Of a stretch of 8,963 nucleotides of DNA, positions 1 through 6,384 are shown in pieces (position 1 is the first letter of the stretch; each line of letters begins with the position of its first letter). Origin of the DNA: Betaproteobacteria bacterium (lineage in GTDB: Bacteria > Pseudomonadota > Gammaproteobacteria > Burkholderiales > SG8-39); NCBI GenBank assembly GCA_011391295.1, contig JAABQT010000054.1, forward strand, positions 1-8,963. Reading direction: 5' to 3'. The position numbers were made by a program, and so were the translations under genes. A model generated the notes under the pieces. That model saw nothing but the letters and a program-made list of their open reading frames with translations, made no database searches and was not told the DNA's origin.

Positions 1-789
1 TTCAACTACCACCGTCCGTCCAATGTGAACGACGCCGCGGCGCTGGCGGCCAAGAGCGCAGACGCAAAACTCCTCGCCGGCGGCCAGTCGCTGGTGCAGG
101 CGATGAAGCTGCGCCTGGCCGCGCCGACGGACATCGTCGACCTCGGCATGATCAAGGACCTCGCCGGCATCAAGGTCGACGCCAAGTCCGTCACCATCGG
201 CGCCATGACGCGCCACGCGGAAGTGGCGGGCTCGGCCGAGGTGAACAAGGCGATTCCCGCGCTGGCCGCGCTCGCCGGCATGATCGGCGACCGGCAGGTG
301 CGCAACATGGGCACCCTGGGCGGGGCGCTCGCCAACAGCGACCCGGCGGCCGACTATCCGGCGGCGGTGCTGGGTCTCGGGGCCACCATCACCACCACCA
401 AGGGCACGTATGCGGCCGACAAGTTTTTCAAGGGCCTGTACGAAACCGCGCTCAAGCCCGGCGAAATCATCACCTCGGTGAGCTTTCCGATCCCCAAGCG
501 CGCCGCCTACATGAAATTCAAGAACCAGGCTTCGCGCTTCGCCATCGTCGGCGTGTTCGTGGCCGACACCGGGGCCGGCGTGCGCGTGGCGGTGACGGGC
601 GCGGGACCCTGCGCGCAGCGCCTGGCCGAAATGGAAAAGGCGCTGAGCGCCAAGTTCGCGCCCGAGTCGGTGGCCAGCCTGAAGATCAAGCCGGACGGGC
701 TGAACGCCGACCTGCACGCCTCCGCCGAGTACCGCGCCCACCTGATCACGGTGATGGCCAAGCGCGCGGTCGAAGCCGCGATGAAATAG
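1..789 (+). CDS. coxM: CO dehydrogenase-like FAD-binding (medium) subunit, 5' end missing
   Basis: This is the FAD-carrying subunit of a molybdenum hydroxylase of the xanthine dehydrogenase / CO dehydrogenase family. It passes electrons from the Fe-S subunit to the acceptor through FAD. The frame is open from base 1 and begins FNYHRPS, a typical start just after the first residues of CoxM proteins, so only a few codons are missing; the GTG at 25 is not the real start. Two FAD-binding motifs are visible: AGGQS at codons 26-30 and TLGG at codons 105-108, followed by ANSDPAADYPAA. The C-terminal CO_deh_flav_C-like region runs from about codon 165 to the stop. The 262 codons seen fit the family length of about 260-290. 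A terminator hairpin follows, then the coxD-like gene. The family call is firm. Whether the substrate is CO cannot be told, because the large subunit lies outside the window. Confidence 0.92.
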   Translation, partial: FNYHRPSNVNDAAALAAKSADAKLLAGGQSLVQAMKLRLAAPTDIVDLGMIKDLAGIKVDAKSVTIGAMTRHAEVAGSAEVNKAIPALAALAGMIGDRQVRNMGTLGGALANSDPAADYPAAVLGLGATITTTKGTYAADKFFKGLYETALKPGEIITSVSFPIPKRAAYMKFKNQASRFAIVGVFVADTGAGVRVAVTGAGPCAQRLAEMEKALSAKFAPESVASLKIKPDGLNADLHASAEYRAHLITVMAKRAVEAAMK

Positions 790-808
790 AATAGCCACTC
801 GCTGGAGC

Positions 809-832
809 AAGCCCGCCTCGAGCGGGCTTTTT
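809..832 (+). terminator. Intrinsic terminator between coxM- and coxD-like genes
   Basis: An 8-bp perfect stem (809-816 with 822-829, core GCCCGC/GCGGGC) encloses a 5-base loop (817-821). Five T residues (828-832) follow, the first two of which can also pair with the AA at 809-810. This is the classic shape of a Rho-independent terminator, placed 20 bases after the coxM stop. It ends one base before the ATG at 834 of the next gene, so transcripts reaching coxD must read through it or start very close by. Confidence 0.8.
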
Positions 833-833
833 C

Positions 834-1760
834 ATGCCCAAACCACTGCCCGCCTCTATCCCCACCTCGATCGACGAGACCCTCACGCTGCTCACCTCGG
901 GCGACTACGTCGCCGACCGCAGCCTGGCCACCGCGCTGTACCTGTCGCTCGCCATGCAGCGCCCGCTGTTTCTCGAGGGCGAGGCCGGCACCGGCAAGAC
1001 CGAGATCGCGAAGGTCATCGCCCGGTCGCTGGGACGCGAACTGATCCGCCTGCAGTGCTACGAGGGCCTGGACATCGCGCAGGCCGCCTACGAGTGGAAT
1101 TACCCGCGCCAGATGATCGAGATCCGGCTGGCGGAGGCCGCCGGCGAGAAATCCAAGGACCAGATGTCGCACGACATCTTCGAGCAGCGCTTCCTCATCA
1201 AGCGGCCGCTGGCCCTGGCGCTCGAGGGCAAGCCGGGCGCGGCGCCGGTGCTGCTGATCGACGAGCTGGACCGCACCGACGAGCCGTTCGAGGCCTACCT
1301 GCTGGAAGTGCTTTCGGACTGGCAGATCACGGTGCCGGAGATCGGCACGCTCAAGGCCGCCGAGCCGCCGATCGTGGTGATCACCTCCAATCGCACGCGC
1401 GAGATCCATGACGCGGTGAAGCGGCGGTGCTTCTACCACTGGGTGGACTACCCGGACGCGCGCCGCGAGCTGGAAATCCTCAAGCGCAAGGCGCCCAAGT
1501 CCTCGGCGGCGCTGTCCCGGGAGGTGGTGGCGTTCGTACAGCGCCTGCGCGGCGTGGACCTGTTCAAGCTGCCAGGCGTCGCCGAGACCATCGACTGGGC
1601 CAACTGCCTGGTGGCGCTGGACCAGATCGCGCTCGACCCGGAAACCGTCAACAACACGCTCGGCGTGCTGCTCAAGTACCAGGACGACATCGAGAAGATC
1701 GCCGGCGAGCAAGCCGCGCGCCTGGTAACCGAGGCAAAGAGCGCCGCCTCCGCGGCCTAG
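834..1760 (+). CDS. coxD: MoxR-family AAA+ ATPase, CoxD-like maturation factor
   Basis: Cytoplasmic AAA+ ATPase of the MoxR family, 308 residues. In Oligotropha, CoxD works with CoxE to build the sulfur/copper-containing site of CO dehydrogenase; related MoxR proteins act as ATP-driven chaperones for metalloenzymes. Visible motifs are Walker A GEAGTGKT (49-56), Walker B VLLIDELDR (139-147, with D143 E144), sensor 1 ITSNRTRE (183-190), the RRC arginine-finger region (197-199) and the sensor-2 region LPGVAETIDWA (246-256). The ATG at 834 is chosen because family similarity begins almost at once (SIDETLTLL, residues 12-20) and the next ATG would cut the domain near Walker A. No good Shine-Dalgarno sequence is present, since the preceding bases are the terminator. 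The stop directly abuts the coxE-like ATG. Function is inferred from the family and from the neighbouring coxM-, coxE- and coxG-like genes. Confidence 0.93.
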   Translation: MPKPLPASIPTSIDETLTLLTSGDYVADRSLATALYLSLAMQRPLFLEGEAGTGKTEIAKVIARSLGRELIRLQCYEGLDIAQAAYEWNYPRQMIEIRLAEAAGEKSKDQMSHDIFEQRFLIKRPLALALEGKPGAAPVLLIDELDRTDEPFEAYLLEVLSDWQITVPEIGTLKAAEPPIVVITSNRTREIHDAVKRRCFYHWVDYPDARRELEILKRKAPKSSAALSREVVAFVQRLRGVDLFKLPGVAETIDWANCLVALDQIALDPETVNNTLGVLLKYQDDIEKIAGEQAARLVTEAKSAASAA

Positions 1761-2972
1761 ATGCTGCCGCAGCTCGCGCCCTCCGCGGCCCGCGGCAAGC
1801 TGTCCGAGAACGTGATGCATTTCGCGCGCCTGCTGCGCGGCGCCGGGCTGCGCATCGGCCCGGACCGCGTTCTCGATTGCGTGCGCGCCCTCGAGATCGC
1901 GGGCACCGAGCGGCGCGAGGACTGGTACTGGACCATGTCGGCGGTGCTGCTGTCGCGCGAGGAGCAGCGCCCGGTATTCGACCAGGCCTTCCGCCTGTTC
2001 TGGCGCGACCCGAAGCTAACCGAGAAGATGATGCAGCTGCTGCTGCCCAAGGCCTACGGCCGCACGCCCAAGCCCGAGGAACAGCAGAGCCAGCGCCTCA
2101 CCGACGCGCTGTTCGGACAGAAAAAACCCGAGGAGCAGCCCGAGGAGCAGAAAGTGGAGCTGGACGCGCGCCTCACGTTCTCGGCGCGCGAGGTGCTGCA
2201 GCGCATGGACTTCGACACCATGTCCGCCGCCGAGCTGGCCGAAGCCAAGAAGATGATCCGTCAGCTGCGCCTGCCCCTGCCCCTGATCCGCACTCGGCGC
2301 CACGCGCCCCACCTGCGCGGCCGGCGCATACACCTGCGCGCCACGCTGCGCGAGTCGCTGCGCGAGGGCGGCGACGTGATCCCGCTGGTGCGCTCCAGGC
2401 CGGTGCAGATCCATCCGCCACTGGTGGTGCTGTGCGATATCTCGGGCTCGATGAATCCCTATGCGCGCATGTTCCTGCATTTCCTGCACGCGCTCACCAA
2501 CGATCGCGACCGCGTGCACACCTTCGTGTTCGGCACGCGGCTCACCAACGTCACGCGCCAGTTGCGCCACCGCGACGTGGACGTGGCAATGACGCGCGTG
2601 GCCGACGCGATCAAGGACTGGTCGGGCGGCACGCGCATCGGGGTCTGCCTGCGCGAATTCAACTGGCGCTGGGCGCGGCGCGTGCTGGGTCAGAACGCCT
2701 GCGTACTGCTGGTCTCCGACGGCCTGGACCGCGAGGCGGGCGAAGGCCTGGGCGAGGAGATGGAGCGCCTGTCGATGTCCTGCCGTTCGCTGATCTGGCT
2801 CAATCCCCTGCTGCGTTACGACAAGTTCGAGGCCAAGCCGGCAGGGGTGCGCGCCATGCTGCCGCATGTGGACTTGTTCGTGCCAGTGCATAATCTGAAG
2901 AGCCTGGTCGAACTGGCGCGCACGCTCAGCCGACCGATGGCGCGAATAAGGGAGAGCAAAGCATGGAATTGA
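1761..2972 (+). CDS. coxE: VWA-domain protein, CoxE-like maturation partner
   Basis: Von Willebrand factor A domain protein of the CoxE family, 403 residues. It is the usual partner of the MoxR ATPase encoded just upstream, and the pair is thought to mature the molybdenum enzyme. The N-terminal helical part (about 1-105) contains the family-like stretch SENVMHFARLLRGAGLRIGP. A charged Glu/Gln-rich linker follows (about 104-133, repeated PEEQ), then the VWA domain from about 218. The metal-binding MIDAS motif is complete: DISGS at 226-230, T291 in SGGTRIG, and D320 in LLVSDGLD. The ATG at 1761 follows the coxD stop with no gap and has no clear ribosome site, so translation is probably coupled to coxD. 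The next ATG (1815) would remove conserved residues. The gene overlaps the coxG-like start by 10 bp. Confidence 0.92.
   Translation: MLPQLAPSAARGKLSENVMHFARLLRGAGLRIGPDRVLDCVRALEIAGTERREDWYWTMSAVLLSREEQRPVFDQAFRLFWRDPKLTEKMMQLLLPKAYGRTPKPEEQQSQRLTDALFGQKKPEEQPEEQKVELDARLTFSAREVLQRMDFDTMSAAELAEAKKMIRQLRLPLPLIRTRRHAPHLRGRRIHLRATLRESLREGGDVIPLVRSRPVQIHPPLVVLCDISGSMNPYARMFLHFLHALTNDRDRVHTFVFGTRLTNVTRQLRHRDVDVAMTRVADAIKDWSGGTRIGVCLREFNWRWARRVLGQNACVLLVSDGLDREAGEGLGEEMERLSMSCRSLIWLNPLLRYDKFEAKPAGVRAMLPHVDLFVPVHNLKSLVELARTLSRPMARIRESKAWN
2948..2954 (+). promoter_or_regulatory. Strong ribosome binding site of the coxG-like gene
   Basis: AAGGGAG lies 8 bases before the ATG at 2963, inside the end of the coxE-like gene. 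It is one of the few clear Shine-Dalgarno sequences in the window and supports this start, so the coxG-like gene can be initiated independently of coxE despite the overlap. Confidence 0.7.
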
Positions 2973-3556
2973 CCGGTGAAGAGCGCATCCCGGCCACGCA
3001 GGCCGATACCTGGGCTGCGCTCAACGATCCGGAGATGCTCAAGGCCTGCGTACCGGGCTGCGAGTCGATCGAGCGCCTCGCGGACAACGAGTACCAGGTG
3101 CTGATGGTGGCGCGCATCGGCCCGGTGAGCGCCAAGTTCAAGGGCAAGCTCGCGCTCTCCGATCTCAAACCGCCGCACTCCTACGCCATCGCTTTCGATG
3201 GGCAAGGCGGGGCCGCCGGCTTCGGCAAGGGCTCGGCGCAGGTGCAACTCGCGGCCGATGGCGAGGGCACCAGGCTCAGCTATCAGGTCAAGGCCAATGT
3301 CGGGGGCAAGCTCGCGCAGATCGGTTCGCGGCTGGTGGACGCGGCAGCGAAGAAGATCTCGCAGGATTTTTTTGCGGCGTTCAATGAAAAGGTCGGCGCG
3401 TTGCACGCGGCACCGCACGCAGGCGCCGAGGAGCACCATGCGCAGCCGGTGGCCCGCGACCCGGATTTGCCCACGGTGTCCGATGCGTCGCTGATCTTCC
3501 TTGCGGCCGGCGCGCTCGTCGTCTTCGTGGTCGCACTGATCGCGCTGCTTGGCTAA
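2963..3556 (+). CDS. coxG: CoxG-like SRPBCC protein with C-terminal membrane anchor
   Basis: CO dehydrogenase subunit G family, 197 residues. Residues 1 to about 148 form a START/SRPBCC ligand-binding fold with the family's opening pattern (ELTGEERIPA...TWAALNDPEMLKACVPGCES) and later VSAKFKGKLALSDLKPP. A flexible Ala/His/Pro-rich linker (about 149-172) leads to one hydrophobic helix (about 175-196, LIFLAAGALVVFVVALIALL) ending at the C-terminus, so the domain should sit on the cytoplasmic face as a tail-anchored protein. CoxG recruits CO dehydrogenase to the membrane, and work on mycobacterial CoxG indicates that the pocket handles quinone; both are family knowledge, not visible here. The ATG at 2963 is supported by a good ribosome site and overlaps the coxE stop. 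The 3' end overlaps the next gene by 8 bp. Confidence 0.9.
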   Translation: MELTGEERIPATQADTWAALNDPEMLKACVPGCESIERLADNEYQVLMVARIGPVSAKFKGKLALSDLKPPHSYAIAFDGQGGAAGFGKGSAQVQLAADGEGTRLSYQVKANVGGKLAQIGSRLVDAAAKKISQDFFAAFNEKVGALHAAPHAGAEEHHAQPVARDPDLPTVSDASLIFLAAGALVVFVVALIALLG

Positions 3557-4157
3557 ATCAACCAACCCGCCGGCGGCACGCGTGGAGTCGGTGATCCTGA
3601 TCGCCGAATTGCGCAATTTCACCCGTATGTCCGAGATGCTCGAGCCGGCGCGCGTGCTGGCACTTGCCGACCAGTTCTTCGACTGCGCGGCCAAGGCGGT
3701 GGCGGCGAACGGCGGCCTGACCATGGCGACCCACAATGATTCCCTGATGGCGGCATTCCGCGACGTCGCGCCCGCGGACCTGGCGCGGGCCGCGGTGCGC
3801 TCCGCGCAGCAACTGTTCAGCGAGTTCGACGCGGTGGTGCAGTCCTGGGAGCGCGAATACGGCCTGCGCACGGCCATCGCGCTCGGCGTGCACCTCGGCG
3901 AGGCAGTGTATGGCGAAGCCGGACCCGCCGGGCAGCGCAATGCGGTGGTGTTTGGCGACTGCGTGAGCATCGCGGAACGGCTGGTGCACCGCGCCCGCGC
4001 CGGCGAGCTCGTGCTCTCGGATACGGTGATGGGCGTAGTGTCGGTGGCGGAACTGGAGCTGGACGCCCAGCCGCTGCCGCCGCTGGAACTGCATCACCGT
4101 CCAGCCATGCGCATCTACGGCGTCCTGCGCAACGACCGGCTGGACTTTACAGCGTAG
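3549..4157 (+). CDS. Class III nucleotidyl cyclase-like domain protein, probably degenerate
   Basis: A single class III adenylate/guanylate cyclase homology domain with no membrane or sensor domain, 202 residues. Recognisable landmarks are VILIAELRNFTRMSE (15-29), where cyclases have a DIRGFT-like motif; HNDSLMAAF (62-70), where they have GDGLMAVF; GVHLGEAVYGEAGP (113-126); and FGDCVSIAERL (135-145). Against the family consensus the first metal Asp is Glu (E20), the purine-selecting Lys of the second motif is Ala (A60), and the transition-state Asn is Ser (S140). The second metal Asp (D64) and the Arg (R144) remain. It may therefore be inactive or altered, perhaps a nucleotide-binding or scaffold protein. 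The start is TTG at 3549, overlapping the coxG stop by 8 bp; GTG at 3582 is an alternative that loses nothing conserved. The position suggests co-expression with the Cox cluster. Fold call good, function unknown. Confidence 0.78.
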   Translation: MAKSTNPPAARVESVILIAELRNFTRMSEMLEPARVLALADQFFDCAAKAVAANGGLTMATHNDSLMAAFRDVAPADLARAAVRSAQQLFSEFDAVVQSWEREYGLRTAIALGVHLGEAVYGEAGPAGQRNAVVFGDCVSIAERLVHRARAGELVLSDTVMGVVSVAELELDAQPLPPLELHHRPAMRIYGVLRNDRLDFTA

Positions 4158-4165
4158 CGGCCTCG

Positions 4166-4186
4166 CGCCCTGTCTGGGTCAGGGCG
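4166..4186. terminator. Possible hairpin between convergent genes
   Basis: A 7-bp perfect stem (CGCCCTG at 4166-4172 with CAGGGCG at 4180-4186) with a 7-base loop lies where the + strand cox-like genes and the - strand small gene converge. It overlaps the stop of the latter. Neither strand has a T-run after it, so it is at best a weak or Rho-assisted bidirectional stop. Confidence 0.3.
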
Positions 4187-4451
4187 AGAATCCTCCCGCC
4201 CAGCGGCCCGCGGCCACCGCCTTTTCGAGTTCCTGCTCGCGCCTTTCCCGGTCTCCCTGCGGCGGCGACTCGCGCGGCGTGGATGCCGCGCCCGGCTCGT
4301 CATCCGACAATGCGGCTTCCAGATCGGCGGTGCCGTGCACTGCAACGCCCGCCCAGGCGATCAACAGGATGGCGGCGAGGATGGCGAGGATGCCGGCCCA
4401 GGCAACGACCGGGTGCTCGCGATCCGCATCAGGCTTGAGGGCGGGCCCCAT
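4179..4451 (-). CDS. Small single-span membrane protein, unknown function
   Basis: Predicted 90-residue protein that I do not recognise. A short polar N-terminus (1-14) is followed by one hydrophobic helix (about 15-38, VVAWAGILAILAAILLIAWAGV), then a Pro/Glu/Asp/Arg-rich tail with a short charged helical stretch (about 67-81, DRERREQELEKAV). The positives are few and the tail is long, so the topology is uncertain. The start is ATG at 4451, without a convincing ribosome site. The gene lies 72 bp downstream of pmbA on the same strand, so it may be its operon tail. The opposite strand also has an open frame here (4279-4695), but it has no family resemblance, whereas this frame shows a clean membrane segment with polar flanks. 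It could still be a spurious frame in high-GC DNA. Confidence 0.55.
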   Translation of the reverse strand: MGPALKPDADREHPVVAWAGILAILAAILLIAWAGVAVHGTADLEAALSDDEPGAASTPRESPPQGDRERREQELEKAVAAGRWAGGFSP

Positions 4452-4501
4452 GGCGATGGTTATCGATAGCTACGCAATCCCGATGTCGATTGGACTCTGC
4501 G

Positions 4502-4513
4502 CCCCGGCCGGGG
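4502..4513. repeat. 12-bp perfect G+C palindrome in the pmbA downstream gap
   Basis: CCCCGGCCGGGG is a perfect palindrome within the 72-bp gap between the pmbA stop (4524) and the small gene start (4451). It has no spacer and no T-run, so it would be a poor terminator hairpin. Its role is not evident. Confidence 0.3.
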
Positions 4514-4523
4514 TTCTCCCAGT

Positions 4524-5879
4524 CTACTCCCCGGCGATGGTCATTTCGCGCACCAGGATCGAGCCGCTGCTGCGCGAACCGCGCACCACGGTGTCGCTGC
4601 CCACCGCGTCGATGCCCAGAAACATGTCCTTCAGATTGCCGGCAATGGTGATTTCCTCCACGGGGTGCGCGATTTCCCCGTTTTCCACCCAGTAGCCTGC
4701 GGCGCCGCGCGAGTAGTCGCCCGTGACCAGGTTCACCCCGTGGCCGAGGAGATCCGTGACCAGCAGCCCGCGGTGCAGGCGCTTGAGCATGCCGCGCAAG
4801 TCCGGGCCGTCCGCGGCCAGCGCCAGGTTGTGGTTGCCCCCGGCGCTGCCGGTACTTTGCATGCCCAGCTTGCGCGCCGAGTAGCAGCCGAGGAAATATC
4901 CCTCGAGCACCCCGGCGCGCACCACGGTGCGCGCGCGCGTCGCCACGCCTTCATCGTCGAACGGCGCGCTGGCGAGCGCGCGCGGCTCGAGCGGGCGCTC
5001 CTCCAGGGTGACGCCGGGGGCAAATACCGCCTTGCCCAGGCAGTCGAGGAGAAACGTCGCCTTGCGGTACAGATTGCCGCCGCTGGCGGCCGCCACGAAA
5101 CTGCCCAGCAGCATCGCCGCCTGCGGCGCCTCGAACAGCACCGGCGCCTGGCGCGTGCCGATGCGGCGCGCGCCGAGCCGCGCCAGCGCGCGTTCGCCCG
5201 CGTAGCGGCCCAGCGGCTCGGGAGCCGCCAGTTGCGCCGGCACGCGCGCGGCGCTGACCCAGTCATCGCGCTGCATGCCGCGGGCATCCTCCGCGATCAC
5301 CGACAGGTAAAGCGAGTGGCGCGAGGCCGGAAATCCCGCCATGAACCCCAGGCTGTTGGCGAACACGAACTGCGAATGCTGGGCCGAAACGGACGCGCCT
5401 TCCGAATTGCGGATCTTCGGCGAGAGGGCGAACGCCGCGGCCTCGCAGCGCTGCGCGATGTCGATGGCCTCCTCGGTGTCGAGCCTCCAGGGGTGGTACA
5501 GGTCGAGGTCGGGCGTGTCGCGCGCCAGCAGTTCGGGCTCGGGCGGGCCGGCGCAGTCGTCCTCGCTGGTGTGGCGTGCGATGGCGAGCGCGGCTTGCAC
5601 GGTCTGCGCCAGGGCGGCGGCGGAAAAATCCGAGGTGCTGGCGTGGCCGCGGCGCGCACGCGGGCGCCCGCCCAAGTACACGGTGACGCCGATGCCCTTG
5701 TCGCGACTGTGCTCGATGGTGTCCACCGTGCCCTTGCGCACGGTGACCGACAGGCCCTGTCCCTCCGACACGTCGCACTCGCAGGCGCTCGCGCCCAGGC
5801 GGCGCGCATGCGCCAGCACCTGCGCGGCGAAATCCCTGAGCTGGTCCTGCGTGTAGGTGAAGACGCCGCCGTTTTTCAT
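4524..5879 (-). CDS. pmbA: PmbA/TldE, partner subunit of the TldD metalloprotease
   Basis: PmbA (TldE), 451 residues, essentially the length of the E. coli protein (450). With TldD it forms a cytoplasmic protease complex that trims peptides such as microcin B17 precursor and takes part in CcdA turnover. The zinc-binding HExxxH motif belongs to TldD and is absent here, as expected. Visible family features are an N-terminal segment with VRKGTVDTIEHSRDKGIGV (47-65), then PFDDEGVATR (306-315), the YSARKLGMQSTGSAGG stretch (333-348), VTGDYSRGAAGYWVENGEI (385-403) and EEITIAGNLKDMF (408-420) near the end. The ATG at 5879 gives a normal N-terminus; it lies only 22 bp from the divergent yjgA start and has no clear ribosome site. 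tldD is not in the window. Confidence 0.95.
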   Translation of the reverse strand: MKNGGVFTYTQDQLRDFAAQVLAHARRLGASACECDVSEGQGLSVTVRKGTVDTIEHSRDKGIGVTVYLGGRPRARRGHASTSDFSAAALAQTVQAALAIARHTSEDDCAGPPEPELLARDTPDLDLYHPWRLDTEEAIDIAQRCEAAAFALSPKIRNSEGASVSAQHSQFVFANSLGFMAGFPASRHSLYLSVIAEDARGMQRDDWVSAARVPAQLAAPEPLGRYAGERALARLGARRIGTRQAPVLFEAPQAAMLLGSFVAAASGGNLYRKATFLLDCLGKAVFAPGVTLEERPLEPRALASAPFDDEGVATRARTVVRAGVLEGYFLGCYSARKLGMQSTGSAGGNHNLALAADGPDLRGMLKRLHRGLLVTDLLGHGVNLVTGDYSRGAAGYWVENGEIAHPVEEITIAGNLKDMFLGIDAVGSDTVVRGSRSSGSILVREMTIAGE

Positions 5880-5880
5880 G

Positions 5881-5900
5881 GCGCGCTATCATAGCAGCGC
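5881..5900. promoter_or_regulatory. Palindrome with overlapping -10-like hexamers between pmbA and yjgA
   Basis: The 22-bp gap between the two divergent start codons is almost filled by an imperfect inverted repeat: GCGCGCTA (5881-5888), TCA, then TAGC-A-GCGC (5892-5900, with one extra A at 5896). Its centre reads TATCAT on the + strand (5887-5892) and TATGAT on the - strand (5893-5888), each one mismatch from TATAAT. No convincing -35 hexamers are seen. It could be a shared divergent promoter, an operator, or chance. If it is a promoter, both messages would be nearly leaderless. Confidence 0.3.
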
Positions 5901-5901
5901 G

Positions 5902-6384
5902 ATGCAAGATGAAATCGTCAGCAAAACGAAGCGCAAGCTGGAAATGCACGAGCTGCAGGCGCTCGGCGCGGCGCTGGTCGGGCTTTCCGGCGCGCACTTC
6001 GAGCGCATGGTGCTGCCGCAGGCACTGGCGCAGGCGGTGCGCGAAGCGCGACACATCGACAGCCACGAGGCGCGGCGCCGGCAGATGCAGTACATCGGCA
6101 AGCTGATGCGCAAGGTCGACGCGGAGCCGATCCGCGCCCAGCTGGCGGCGGTCGAGGGCGGCTCGGCACAGGAACGCGCCCGCCACCAGCGCCTCGAGCA
6201 CTGGCGCGTGCGCCTGCTCGAGGACGACGGTGCGCTGACCGAATTCGCGCACGAGCACGCCGCCGCCGATTTGCAGCAGTTGCGCGCGCTGATCCGCAAC
6301 GCGCGCAAGGAGCAGGCCGAAGGCAAGCCGCCGCGTGCCAGCCGCGAGCTGTTCCGCGTCCTGCGCGAGGCTGCCGGTGGGTGA
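5902..6384 (+). CDS. yjgA: YjgA/DarP family (DUF615) ribosome assembly factor
   Basis: DUF615 protein, 160 residues (E. coli YjgA is 183). It binds late 50S ribosome precursors and was renamed DarP for its role in peptidyl transferase centre maturation. It is a helical, strongly charged cytoplasmic protein. Diagnostic stretches are SKTKRKLEMHELQALGAALV (7-26) and EARRRQMQYIGKLMR (56-70), which closely match the family pattern. The ATG at 5902 is chosen because the family N-terminus starts here (MQDEIVSKTK); the frame continues upstream to a GTG at 5857, but that extension would run into pmbA and has no family resemblance. No ribosome site is apparent. The 3' end overlaps the mogA start by 8 bp. 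The pmbA-yjgA divergent pair is a common arrangement in proteobacteria. Confidence 0.94.
   Translation: MQDEIVSKTKRKLEMHELQALGAALVGLSGAHFERMVLPQALAQAVREARHIDSHEARRRQMQYIGKLMRKVDAEPIRAQLAAVEGGSAQERARHQRLEHWRVRLLEDDGALTEFAHEHAAADLQQLRALIRNARKEQAEGKPPRASRELFRVLREAAGG
6367..6370 (+). promoter_or_regulatory. Ribosome binding site deciding the mogA start
   Basis: GAGG lies inside the end of yjgA, six bases before the GTG at 6377. It favours this GTG over the upstream ATG at 6335 and the downstream GTG at 6386. Confidence 0.55.

Noticed and set aside
507..1820. Long open frame (437 codons) on the - strand, antisense to coxM- and coxD-like genes
   Set aside because: Its protein is His/Arg/Leu/Ala-rich with no family resemblance. 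It mirrors two well-recognised + strand genes and arises from high G+C codon bias.
1427..2893. 488-codon + strand open frame across coxD and coxE
   Set aside because: The Arg/Ala/Gly/Pro-rich translation has no domain. The overlapping frames carry complete Walker and MIDAS motifs and are the real genes.
2816..3970. 384-codon - strand open frame antisense to coxE, coxG and the cyclase-like gene
   Set aside because: No recognisable motif. It spans three oppositely oriented genes with clear family signatures.
4279..4695. 138-codon + strand open frame in the pmbA / small-gene region
   Set aside because: It overlaps the 3' end of pmbA and the small membrane gene, has Met/Arg/Ser-rich composition, and shows no domain or ribosome site.
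4665..5894. 409-codon + strand open frame antisense to pmbA
   Set aside because: Low-complexity Arg/Ala/Val-rich translation. pmbA on the other strand has the expected length and motifs throughout.
5857..5901. N-terminal extension of yjgA starting at GTG 5857
   Set aside because: The extra 15 residues overlap the pmbA start and do not match DUF615 N-termini. ATG 5902 fits the family.
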